From Glandiceps talaboti (Eukaryota; Hemichordata; Enteropneusta; Spengelidae): a stretch of DNA of 64,000 nt. The notes beneath the pieces were generated by a model. That model made no database searches, was not told the origin of the DNA, and was given only the letters and a program-made list of their open reading frames with translations. Below, piece by piece: positions 37,318 through 48,795 of this stretch; position 1 is the stretch's first letter; every line of letters starts with the position of its first letter. The translations under genes were made by a program, and so were the position numbers. The stretch covers positions 12,331,019-12,395,018 of the forward strand of contig NC_135569.1 in NCBI RefSeq assembly GCF_964340395.1. The letters are read 5' to 3'.

Positions 37318-38150
37318 GAGGTCTACTTCATCATACCACAACAATAAATGTCCTCAGATCTTGCACTAGATGAATTTTTATTGTGATAGGATACACAATA
37401 GTTTCAGTTACCCAGACTCTCACCCATTGGGGCTCTGCCTATGAGACCACCCCAATCCCAACTCGCCTATGCAGGAACTGAGTGCCTAGAGCAGTGCATG
37501 CTGGGGAATACTTCACATCGAACATTGCAGGCTGAATGATTTAGGAACCTTCGTGACAGGTTATCACTTCTCAAGCAATTGCTACATCTTAATTCCAACA
37601 AACAGGCCTCGTAAGCCCATTTTTCATGACTTGGAAAAATGTACAGTGTGCATTTTGGTGCAGGGTTGTTGGAATGTGGTTTCCCCAGAATCTTGTCTGG
37701 GTGGTCTCGTAGAAGAACTCTCAGCAGTGAGAGTCTGGATAACTGAGACTAGATACACAACCAAATCCATGACTGGCGAAAGGGTAGAGGGAGCCCTGTT
37801 TATTTATTGGTTGCACACTGAATATTCATGACTGTTAAATTCTATCACCCATTTATGCAATCTACTTCATCATACCACAATAATAAATGTCCTCAGATCT
37901 TGCACTAGATGTCCTCAGATCTTGCACTAGATGAATTTTTATTGTGATAGGATACACAATAGTTTCAGTTACCCAGACTCTCACCCATTGGATGGGGCTC
38001 TGCCTATGAGACCACCCCAATCCCAACTCGCCTGTGCAGGATTTGAGTGCCTAGAGCAGTGCACATCTACTTCATCATACCACAATAATAAATGTCCTCA
38101 GATCTTGCAACAAGATGAATTTTTATTGTGATAGGTTACACAACAAATCC
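37318..38150 (+). repeat. Direct segmental duplication, about 190 bp unit
   Basis: The segment from CTACTTCATCATACCACAAC to GAGTGCCTAGAGCAGTGCA (37322-37498) recurs at 37863-38065 with small indels, including an inner doubling of TGTCCTCAGATCTTGCACTA. A third copy of only the first part is at 38066-38150. Intergenic and non-coding. Confidence 0.85.
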
Positions 38151-38339
38151 TAGATTTCAGATAAAAACTCTTTACACTTTATACACACATTATAAATAAA
38201 AAGTTAAACATTGAAGCATATTCACAAAGAAAATTATTTACAAGTCTCTTCAATTTGAATGAAAATTTCTATCAAACTTGGTGGCATGTTGGAAAAATTA
38301 AATTTACCAACTCATAAAAAATTGAGAAGCTGTATGAAC

Positions 38340-39307
38340 ATAAAAATACATGAATAATGTAATGAAACATGAAAGTACATGAATTATGTAACAAAACATA
38401 AAAGAACTGTGCAATGAAACATAAAAGTACAAGATCTGTAACTAAAACATTCATGAATTATGTACCTAAACATAAAGGTACATGAATTTATATGTAACTA
38501 CATGAATTATGTACCTGAACATAAAAGTACATGAACTTATATGTAACTACATGAATTATGTACCTGAACATAAAAGTACATGAATTTATATGTAACTACA
38601 TGAATTATGTACCTGAACATAAAAGTACATGAATTTATATGTAACTACATGTATTATGTACCTGAACATAAAAGTACATGAACTTATATGTAACTACATG
38701 AATTATGTACCTGAACATAAAAGTACATGAACTTATATGTAACAGTGTTGCAGCCAGAGGGGTTTTTTGGGTCATTTGACACACATTTTTTGGACCTGAC
38801 CCATAATTTTGGAAGTGACGGGTCATAGATGACCCACACTAAAATTGTATGCAAATATGTTTAGCAACATGACCACACCTATAACAACAGCCACACGATC
38901 ACATATATTGCATAGATAACAACAGGGTTGGATAGGCAACTGCAAATATCTAGCATGGATACTCTTATGGGTAAATATTTGTAAAGGCTGTACAGTTGTG
39001 ATACAACGCCATTGGTACTTTTTTTATGATGTCCCCAAAAAATTGATAATGACCCAGAAAAATGAAAGTCTCGGGACACTATGTCCCACTCTTTGAAAAG
39101 GCTGGCTGCAACACTGATGTAACTACATGAATTATGTACCTGAACATAAAAGTACATGAACTTATATGTAACTACATGAATTATGTACCTGAACATAAAA
39201 GTACATGAACTTATATGTAACTACATGAATTATGTACCTGAACATAAAAGTACATGAACTTATATGTAACTACATGAATTATGTACCTGAACATAAAAGT
39301 ACATGAT
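38340..39307. repeat. 49 bp minisatellite interrupted by a MITE
   Basis: Units of ATGTAACTACATGAATTATG, then TACCTGAACATAAAAGTACA and TGAACTTAT, continue from about 38440 to 38742 and from 39117 to 39307. Less regular versions start near 38340. The array is cut by the element at 38743-39116. Confidence 0.92.
38743..39116. mobile_element. 374 bp MITE (ends CAGTGTTGCAGCCAG)
   Basis: Perfect 15 bp terminal inverted repeats, CAGTGTTGCAGCCAG and CTGGCTGCAACACTG. A 6 bp direct repeat, ATGTAA, flanks it, matching one copy in the uninterrupted minisatellite unit. The interior has GGGTCATTTGACACACAT, GACGGGTCATAGATGACCC and AATGACCCAG. It looks like a hAT-type non-autonomous element, but the 6 bp duplication is shorter than the usual 8. 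Confidence 0.87.
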
Positions 39308-40009
39308 TAAAGTAAATAAACCATAAGAACATGTTGTGAGGAGGTAGATTTTAATGTGCACACAAAAAGCGATGACAAAATATAGCCCTGTTCTAGTTAA
39401 AACCAAATGAAAGGTAAATGGCAAGTTATTAATGAGAATGTGTGATCAAGGGATTTAACTAATGTGTAGTGTAATGTATGGAACATGACTTGTTTTAGTA
39501 GTCCAATCAAAGTACATTACACTATTGATTTGCTGCAGTCAATAACCCCCATACTGTGTTTTGTTATGTACCTATCACGTCTACCTGTGCAATAATTTGG
39601 AGTATCACACTTTGTCCAAATAAGGTAATTGTAAATGATATATATATATATACCTGGATATAGGTTTTGTGGACCTCGCTAGCTTATAGCCCCCCCCCCC
39701 CCCCCCCCCCAACACAACGCAAGGTGGGTGGGTCCTTCCTCAATACAAACTTAGTGTACATACCATAAAATGATAGTACATAATCAATTAGATTCTCATC
39801 TTTTGATTACAAACTGACATCATTTTCTAACAGTCAGGGTACAGTATGTTTCATAGTTTACCTTGGCATGCATGGTGAAATGTTGTATACTAAGTCAAAC
39901 CTATCAGATACAAGCAAATTACAGCTGTTCATCTTTCAACATAGAACGTGCCTTGGAAATAACTGTGTTCAACAAAACTCAAACCTCTTCTGCTAAAATC
40001 AATAAAAAA
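39308..40009. other. Intergenic DNA with a poly-C run
   Basis: No gene seen. A run of 21 C lies at 39690-39710, preceded by a short TA tract at about 39637-39652. Confidence 0.5.
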
Positions 40010-40039
40010 TCCTCGGGTCACCATACCAAGTTTTGAAAT

Positions 40040-40300
40040 AGAATTCAAAATTATATCGAAATTTTAGTACTTTTAGAATCCAATATGGCCGCCAAATATT
40101 TCATTTAACTCAGTGAGGAAAAAAGATTGACACTTTCCTTGCAAACAAGAGGGTGAACACCAAAATTTCTTTGACCATTTCAAATGGACCAGGAACAAAC
40201 TTTATATGGCAAAGCTTGGAGAGAATTGAAGAACTCTGATTTTCAGAGAAATTGTTCCCAAGGTGCATTCAATCTGAAGGTGACATTTGCAACAACTTTT
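40040..40300. repeat. Dispersed repeat, GGCCACCAAA family, copy 2
   Basis: Carries AGAATCCAATATGGCCGCCA, GGACCAGGAACAAACTTTAT, GGAGAGAATTGAAGAACTC and TTCCCAAGGTGCATTCAATC in the same order as 1-235. Confidence 0.55.
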
Positions 40301-40443
40301 TCAATAAAAGGACATGGTTTGGCATGTATATGTAACAAGGTCACTTGTGTATATATGTAAACATTTATAGAAACGTAAAATGACAGATAAAAAGTCTTGA
40401 AATGGTTTGATGTTTACTAATTCATTGCTTTCTACAGCATACT

Positions 40444-40740
40444 TCAAATTCTTGAAAGCCAGAGCTCCGTTTTTGTTGATGCAACAAAAAATAATAAATT
40501 CTTGTCCGCGGTGTTTCTTGGATTGTGTTCTAAACAGGCCTGTGGTTTTACAGCAATATACGTTTGATAGATTACAAGCTTGCTAAAAGTGAAGGCATGT
40601 TTGGATATGTCTGGATTGTATGCTCCCAGGGAGTTGAGGAAGTATAAAGGGCCGTTGTGATGCCATTGATCCCTGCCGTTGGTAATACTTGTGAACGCCT
40701 TGAGCTCTGACGAGGAAAGGTTCATTATAAATTCGCTTCA
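40444..40740 (-). repeat. Possible SINE-related fragment containing a 93-codon open frame
   Basis: The minus-strand frame 40725-40444 has no protein family I recognise. Its DNA (ACTTCCTCAACTCCCTGGGA, GCATACAATCC) resembles the body of the SINE at 53041-53390 (ACTTCTTGAACCCCCTGAGG, GCCTACAATCC), so I treat it as a diverged repeat rather than a gene. Confidence 0.3.
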
Positions 40741-40886
40741 CAGGGGGTCTTACAGTATTCCAGGCAAAAATTGTAAAGTCAAAACAGAAGTATGTAAATC
40801 ATATGTAAAATACTTTGCACAACTGTCTTCTGTGCTTGGCAACTAAAAATAATGCCCAACTTTGACACTCTCACATCGAGAGTGCC

Positions 40887-41056
40887 ACTAGCAGAAAGCA
40901 GCTGTTTTTGTATGTACCTGGATACCATACAGTTGTATGCTCTAATATCCTGGTACTGTGTGCCTCCATCGACTACATAGGACTAACCATTTGCTGACAA
41001 GTTATTGCAAATCACCACGTTATTACGACATACAAAAACAGCCACTTTCAGCTAGT
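40887..41056. mobile_element. 170 bp imperfect foldback element
   Basis: The left end ACTAGCAGAAAGCAGCTGTT (continuing TTTGTATGT) is the near reverse complement of the right end ACATACAAAAACAGCCACTT (continuing TCAGCTAGT), with about 26 of 30 positions matching. Inner bases are not complementary. No coding. Confidence 0.65.
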
Positions 41057-41334
41057 GATGCTCCTGAGGCTGTGGGAGAGTCTAATTTCAATTTCCAACT
41101 AAGATAAGAATTTATATACCTCTTACACCCAGTAAACAAAGTGTAACGAACAGTCATATATAAATACAAACAAACAAACAGGACCGGCCTTGTCAATGTT
41201 ATTAGTCAATGCGAAAATCAAATTCATTTTTGTGCAGACAAATAAAAATAATCTGAAACTTCCATTATGAATCACGAAATATGCCAACACTCTGTTGTGA
41301 CTCTGTCCCATTGTATTTTATGAAATATCGGTGG

Positions 41335-41600
41335 GCAACAGAAGGGGAACTCAATCACTGGTAGGGAACCTGGTAAAATGACTGGGCAACCTAGGTAAAT
41401 TTTACCTACGTACCACTCAACAAAAACACTTGATAGGGAACCCTGGTAAAATGACTGGAAAACCCAGGTATGTTTTACCTAATAGTACCACCTCAAACAA
41501 AAACACAGGTGGGGAACCCCGGTAAAATGACTGCGAAACAAATATTGATAGGTAACATTGTTAAAATGACTGTTGAACTCGGGTACATTATTCGCCTTTA
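41335..41600. repeat. Diverged tandem repeat, GGGAACCYNGGTAAAATGACTG units
   Basis: Four loosely similar units of about 75 bp each carry GGTAAAATGACTG and a preceding TAGGGAACC-like block. Not coding. A related-looking segment with GGTAAAATCTACC and CCGGGGTTCCCC lies at 48130-48245. Confidence 0.6.
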
Positions 41601-42316
41601 CCCTTAAAAAATAACATGACATAAAGATACACTCTTTGATATCAAATTTTACTGAAACAGTTCCTTGATATTTAAACAAATAAAGAATCACTGCGTTAAA
41701 TATTCTCTGTACATAGTACTTAGTGATGTGTTCACAAGTTGTCAACTCCTTCACCTCTGGATTAGATTTGTTTACAGCAACAAACACTTGTACTGGATAT
41801 AATATATGATAAAATATGTAAAATTACAAGTCGTCATCTAGAAAACATGCTCAGCTATTATTTTCAGTAATAAGTTACACAGTAATTAATCTCATCTGAG
41901 AGATCATTTTTGTTGATGGTCCATTTCAAAGGAAGACAGTTATGGCTGCTTTTCCAGGAACACAGTCATGTTTATACTGTGGTACCACTATGTAAGTCGA
42001 ACCACAGACCCTAGGGTCTAATGGTAGAACTAGTGTTATGCCTATGTTTGAACTCATAGATCGATGTTCTCTTCAGTTACAACAACAAAAATAAATAATA
42101 CACTAAATCACTGGCAACGAAATGGCACCTACGCAGAGGCAAGAACGAGGAAAACAGGATGAACAGACCAATCACGCAAAACTGAAGACTGAAACATTTG
42201 GTTGTATGGACACTCATTTGTTGCAAACATGTTCAGTGCGTACTTACTAAGAGTGTCAACAACGATAGATCTTCAGTCTATCTACATCGTACACTTCACA
42301 CACAAACAATCCTACA
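41601..42316. other. Probable UBXN10 3' UTR and downstream DNA
   Basis: No exon is seen. This lies on the 3' side of minus-strand UBXN10. I find no convincing minus-strand AATAAA signal within it. Confidence 0.35.
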
Positions 42317-45300
42317 TTACTCATCTTTTTCTTCCAGGTAAATAACAGTTTGATGTGCAAGATTTGATTCCTCTATAGTCTGATTCAGGTTTGTAAATAC
42401 TTTCCGTGGCACATCATTAACGAACATTTCACACTCCAGTAACGTTTCTTCACTCCGTGAATCGGCATATGCAAGGATTTCTTTAAGTGTGTTACTTGGA
42501 CGGAAAAACCTTTGAAGTCGTTCTCCTTCTGGTAATCGTATGGCGAGTAAAAGTCTATCATCCTTTTCACTAGGTTCGTCAGGAATTGCAACGCTTAATT
42601 TTGCTCGGTCGAGTCTTTCTTTTTGTTTGTGTCTAAAGTGTCTACGCGATACTTTCTTTGTCGGAGATGGTATTGCTTGGGGTGGCTCTACAGCTGGTGG
42701 ACTTTGCAAATTTTGATTTAAGTCTTCTGTGCTCTTATTTGACATGGTTTGATGATCACTTTGGACGGAGTCCTGTTTTCCTAGATTACGCATTGGCTGT
42801 GTTTCGGTATCACCATGTGAATTCAGTGCAAAATTCAACTCTCCATCTGGTCCTTCATAGTAGTTCTGTGTCAAACCTTTCTCAAAACTTGGCACATGAT
42901 TATCGTCAATACCTATCATTTCAGACTCGCTGTCCATTTCATTCTCATGAATATCCATATACACATCATCATGAATATTCATATATGCTAATTCCTGAGA
43001 CAAGTTTACTTGTTCACTGCCTCTAGTTGTAGTATTTTTTCTTATACTAGGCAGCGGTGTGTATCTTGATAACGATGAACTTGGTCTTGATGGTGGGGCG
43101 TTATTCAGAATTTTTTCAATTGCACTGTCAGGATCAGAGTCATCGTGATGGGATTGTTTTTGTGATCTGTAGCCTGACGTTCCTGGTCTTGATCTGCCTT
43201 TGGCAGATTTTGGTCTGGTTTTTGGTCTTGAATTGTAGGAGTTCTCTGGACTCACTGGAGGTGTCCTCCCCGGTGGTAAACCAATAGATCGACTTGTTCC
43301 TGGTCTGCTAGGAGGTCTAGACACTGATTCTGTAACAACAAAATGATATTAATTATAAAGATATGATTTGTCAATCTGACTCACTGGCGTTCTCGTAAAT
43401 GGGGTAGGCCGATAATTCACGGCACCATGACAAAAGTGTGTTTCCGTTAACGAAGCCTTAGAAAATATGGTTAGGTAGCTTGGGATCTGATGTAATTTTT
43501 TATCTTTTTAGTTGTTGCTTCGACCCAAAAACAAAATGTCGGTCTGAATACCCCTTTTGTGACAGTTTGATAGAAATATGTACTGCCATCACTGGGGAAA
43601 GAAAACAGACATACATGAAGGTCAAGAAGACAAAGAATTTCTCATTTTTTTGTTTTAAATCTTTAAAAAAATGTTTATGGTCTGTGGTTTAAACTAGGAT
43701 CGGTCGGGTTATCAGAAACATCCAATTTTTTTTACATTTTATCAAACAAATCCTACAGACAACAGTGATATGTATAAAAATGTCTTGCTGGTATCTCCAT
43801 TCCTAAAATAACTTGTCACTTGGCAACACTTGTATTGTACACAAATACCTATGTTAGACAATAAATATCCCAATATGAGTACTTGGAGCTAAAAACCAGA
43901 TAATCCAATATGATAAAAGAGATTAAAATGAACCACTTGAAACTTAAATCCTAGATTTACAGATTCGTTGTTATGGCCATTCCTTATCACTCAGTTGTAT
44001 CGCAATCGATGGACATAGGTCAGTACTGAAAACATGTTATTAGCAAACTGAGATAGACACAAACTAAAACTTTCATTATTGATTGGTAGACAGGGTTGTC
44101 AGTGGCCGAGTGGTTAAACCACTTGCCTCTTACCACTATGGTTGGGGTTCGAACCCATTCAGGGTTTGATTAAATTTACCACGCTGTAAATAAGAAGAGT
44201 GTCGTTCATTTTAACTTAACCGAATAACGCAGGTTTTCTCCGGGTACTCCGGTTACCAACCAGCACAAATGTATGGATGCATTGTTCACATGTTTCAAAC
44301 TAGAAGTTTGTTATATGTATACTTCTGCAACTGCATTATCTGATGTAACAATGTAGCCCCAATTACATGCTTGTGTGCCTCTGTGACTTGACTGTGACAG
44401 TCGATGACTCACCATGGCCAAAAAGAATTTGTGTCACATAATACGTCGGGACAAAAAAAGGCACAAAAACAGATGAAAAAGCCCTCAAAATCACATCAAA
44501 CGCTACAATTATTGCAGCTAGTTCAAGGTAGGAATTCCATACTATTATTCATAGTAATGTGTAGTAACACACATATAAATATGTCTACATCTCTATCTCC
44601 CCACTATACTCAATTTGTGTTGCTAACTCATTGACCATTTTAATACTGTGATTTTTATTTTTTTTTAAATGAAATATGATAATGTCATTATATAATGACT
44701 CATGATAATGTAATTATTTATTCAAATGCATTTTATTGTTATACTATCATTATAATTTATAGTGGCAATAAGCAGGTATACAATAATACTACTAGGTTCC
44801 TCATACTGAAGGTCACACACACTACTCAACTGAATGAGTAAGCATGAATTGACAATAAATATTGTTAATGGTTATTTAGTGTGAGAGTGGATTGTGTATA
44901 ATGTAAATGACTGTGTTCAAGTATGTCATCTAGAATATAAACCGGATTCTAAAGTTAAAATTTAGACATGCAACTATCAAATTGATATGATCAATTTGTG
45001 GCACGCTGTTAGTTTGGTGGCCAACTCCTTGTGAACAAGGCATGGAAAGGACTGTTGTAACTTGAATTGGAGTATGGTTCCAGACTACGGCAATACTAGC
45101 CATTGTATTACAACCTCAAGAAGTTCTGTACATCTGTGGTGGGGAGAGCTTCTTGAGGTAATAATATCACCGAGTCTTTGGGTTATGATACTGTGCCAAT
45201 AGCATGACAGATTTTTTTGTTGTTTTTCCTGTTATAATCTATACAAATACCAAACCAAATACAGACAATAACATTTACATTCATGAACACTTGACTAGCT

Positions 45301-45840
45301 GGTTGATGATCTTGACAACGGTCACTAAACAGTAACCTTTGTACGTGTGATGACAGTGATACCCTGGTCTATACCCATTTCTTCAAGTTCTTGATAAATA
45401 CATGATCACCTTCCCAGTTCGTTCAGTTTGCGGAGTTTCTGCTCGCCACAGAACAGTTACGATAAGGCTTTCGGTACTAAATTAGATAGAACTGAATCCT
45501 TTACTTGATTTATATATGTATATCGAGTCCGACAAATGGTTTTCTTTATAAGGTAGTCGGGTACGAGTACTCAGCAAACGTGGACGTTAAAAATTACTGG
45601 ATTCCAACGTTACCTTGTTTAGTTGTTGGCATTTTCATGTAAACAAACTTTCAGTCCGATGTAAATGAACTAAAACATTCTGTATTGTTGACGACAACAC
45701 TGAAAATATTTACCTGAACCATAGCGCAAATTCATGGCATCTAACTGAGTCGAATCTATTTCGCCAGCGACGACAGGGCTCGGGCCATAGCTGTGTCTCC
45801 GAGAAGCCTGCCTCCTTGACACTGGCCGAACCTCCGCCAT
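42317..45840 (-). CDS. UBXN10: UBX domain-containing protein 10, complete
   Basis: Two exons join in frame: 45840-45714 (42 codons plus one base, donor GTAAAT) and 43329-42317 (acceptor TTACAG), giving 379 residues. UBXN10 is a p97/VCP adaptor that localises to cilia and binds the IFT-B complex. The C-terminal UBX domain (about 299-377) includes RLLLAIRLPEGERLQRFFRP and NDVPRKVF, where VPR takes the place of the classical FPR p97-contact motif; vertebrate UBXN10 also has VPR. Two family-specific N-terminal motifs are present: RPKSAKGRSRP (about 81-91; RPKSAKGRTRP in vertebrates) and SSSLSRYTPLPSI (about 126-138). The region between is Ser/Asp/Glu-rich and probably disordered. It is longer than human UBXN10 (280 aa). 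The start is the first ATG (MAEVRPVSRRQASRRHS) and lies 316 bp from the ELP5 start on the opposite strand. The 2.4 kb intron holds a SINE. Confidence 0.95.
44093..44330 (+). mobile_element. tRNA-derived SINE (UBXN10 intron)
   Basis: The head carries a good RNA polymerase III box A, TGGCCGAGTGGTTAAA (44103-44118), and box B, GGGGTTCGAACCC, about 35 bp later. The body has TTTCTCCGGGTACTCCGGTT, a block typical of animal V-type SINEs. It does not fold as a full tRNA (no matched acceptor stem), so I call it a SINE. It is antisense to UBXN10. Confidence 0.82.
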
Positions 45841-46156
45841 TTTTGGAAGTTTAAGCTATGTCTCGCCAATTCTCGCTTGATCACACGAGATTTGTGAAGT
45901 CGTACAAATGCAAGGTTTATTTTCAAATTTTACGAAATTTTAGTATATAAAGACGCTTTCGTTTCCCTGTTTTGATAATTTCGTACCAAAGAATAGTTTT
46001 GTATTTATCAGTTAATTTTATTTGTATGACTAAGCAACTTCCTGTGTCAATATATTTTTTCACTTCCGGGTACGGTGGCAGTCGCGTGAAACTGATCAAA
46101 AGGAAACCCTGGTTCGTAAAGTCTTGTTTTAGATATTTTTCTAGCGAAGTACGGTC
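45841..46156. promoter_or_regulatory. Bidirectional promoter between UBXN10 and ELP5
   Basis: Only 316 bp separate the divergent start codons. The region has no TATA box at a fitting place. It holds an ETS/GABP-type site, CACTTCCGGGT (46061-46071), and scattered CpGs (TCGCGTGAAAC, GGTACGG). GABP sites and lack of TATA are common in shared housekeeping promoters. Sharing is inferred from spacing. Confidence 0.6.
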
Positions 46157-48752
46157 ATGCTTGAAGATATATTGCACGGAAAAGAGTCGTCACGTCTTGT
46201 GATTGTGTTCGGTAAGTTATATCGCCCAAGTTTCCGACAGTATTGTCCGTAAATCGATTTGTTTCGATGTTTGTGTATGTTCTTTGGCGCGAGTACTAGC
46301 GCAGCGTAGTGACGAAACAAAACAAAGGAATGAATGAAAGTTGAATCGAGAACAACCATGTCGATATGATGTGAATAATACTAAATCCTCAAATAGTAGA
46401 AGATGTAAGCACTAGAAGCAACTGATGTAGATGAAAAGAAATGTGAACACACAGACATGATCGTGCATTGCGAAATCGAGGAGTTCCTAAAAATCAGTTT
46501 TCCATGCCGTTTGCAGAACATGTATTCTTTTTTTAAGCCATTGTAAACAAATATCAGCGTGTAAAAAGATGAATGCAGTGCAGTGCACAGCAAACTGGTG
46601 AAGCAGCAGTGGTATTAGCAGTAGACCTAACAGAGAAGGTTTCCTAGTTTGTGTATGTGTTTCGATACATTATTTGCATTTTTCACATAGAAAAATATGT
46701 TGTTTTTTTAGCTCGCTTATATTTAAAAAAAAATGTATGTCAGATACCGGGATAAAAGAAAAACTGGTGCACTTTCTGTATCAGTATTAGATAAAAGTTC
46801 AAATTGTGATTTTGTTTTTAAATTTTCACAATCGAATCCAATTTACAGAGATGTCCTTTGACATCAAGGTTGGCAAATCTTTGAAGCAAAACTCAAGAGC
46901 TTTTCATGGAATTATTATTATTAGTGTGAAGTGAGACATTGTTACTGTTGAGTATCATTTTCATTGTGAGGCATGCATCATGCTAGCTGCAATATTTGTA
47001 GCTTTGTTTTCATTTACAATACTTTTTTTATTCTTTTTTATATTTTATTTTGTGTGACTTAACATTTTTCGTTTTTTATTTTTTATTTTTATTTTTATTT
47101 TTTTTTTTTTACGGGGTTTGCACAGAAAATAGGGAGTCACAGAGTGAAACCGCTACAGTTACTGCAGTTGGCATCATGCTTTCTTTGTTGGGGTAGACCC
47201 CATCTCTCCCCTTGAGGCTTGTAAGGAGATATTCCAGTATACTAATACTGTATATGTTAGGGAGATATCCATGCAATAACAAGATTTTCATGCATATGTA
47301 AAATTCTAAAGAATAAAAAATGCATGTGAAGGAAAGACACATGAAATATGAATAGAACTTGATGTAAATAGATTGAAAATTACAGTTAATCTCTCTCTAA
47401 ATGTCATATATTTTTGCGTTTTTATTAGCCAGATGTGTAAAGGACACATAGATTTGAGTGAAATAAAACATGTAATACCATGTGTGTGTGACAGAACCTG
47501 TGATGTATTAGTGCAAGTATGGCCTACATAGAAATTCCTACTAATATTTGCGCAAGTGCTTGCAGTGATCGTATGTTAATGAGCATAGAAAGTGAAAGTG
47601 CAACAAAAAACACTGCAAGTACAATTGCAAATATCTTGGTGTACACAGGCAGTTACGTGTTACGGGGTTCTGTTATTATTACATAATTTTGTCCAAAACA
47701 GCAAATTCTGTAGAAATGGTACACTACAATCGTGTACTTTTGTGTACTAGGCACACTCATTTGCATATCATTTGAATACAGGTATGTAATAATGTTTTGG
47801 TATTGCACTGCAGTGCACACACCACTAGCAATAGCATCATCTGCATGTATTCATACTGGTGCAAGTAATCACTGGTACATATGTAATGATATACTATTAT
47901 ATTGCATGGAAATTAATTTTGATTAAAATAATGATTTGTTGATATTCGATTATTAAAAGCCAGGTGGTAATGCACCATCACCAATTAAATATGGTAATGC
48001 ATTATCATATAACTCTAATGGAAGTCAGACATGTTGTAATATTATCTATTAAGAATTTACCTTTCTATTGACCATGCAGATGATGTTTAGTTATATGAAT
48101 AAAGTAAACTGTGTTTTAGTAAGGGTGGTAAGCAGGTAAAATCTACCGAGGTCTCCCAGGGTTCTCAAACAAAATTATGGTAGATTGTATGGAAAAACTA
48201 TGCAATGTTCACCCCTTTCCCCTTTCTGTTACCGGGGTTCCCCAACTAAAAAAGTACATATTGATATTATGCATTTTAAAAATTAAGATAGCGCATCGTT
48301 GTCAGTGCAGTAAGGTCGTATCTGATATACAATTGTACAGGAGATACAACCTTACTGCACTGACGCGACGATATATGCCTATATTATAGTTGACTTATAT
48401 TCATCTATTACTTATTGTTTACAGATAGTCTCAAACATTTTGGTCGCACACTTCTCAAGAGTTTTACCAAGTCCTTAGCCTCCAGGTAAGTGTTGTCAAC
48501 TTTTTATATATACATGTACATGATCTTTGTCTTCTTCAGCATTTGCACATTTATAGACTTTATAGTGTTCATCTGTGGAGAACTTAGTGACCAAGTCATT
48601 GGGATTTTGCATACTAATATGCTAATTTGCATAACAGTAGCATTGTTGTATCAATGTTTTTGTTTTGATTGTTTGATTGATTGCCTGCTTTATTGATTGC
48701 TTGATTGATGATTAATTAATTGATTACTTTATTTATGTATTTATTTGTGTAC

Positions 48753-48795
<43 letters not shown>

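Noticed and set aside
40444-40725. 93-codon minus-strand protein gene
   Set aside because: No family match I recognise, and its DNA resembles a SINE body seen elsewhere in the window.
42658-43287. Plus-strand frames opposite UBXN10
   Set aside because: They are antisense shadows of the UBXN10 coding exon.
44103-44180. A tRNA gene
   Set aside because: Boxes A and B are good, but there is no matched acceptor stem or anticodon arm, and the sequence continues into a SINE body.
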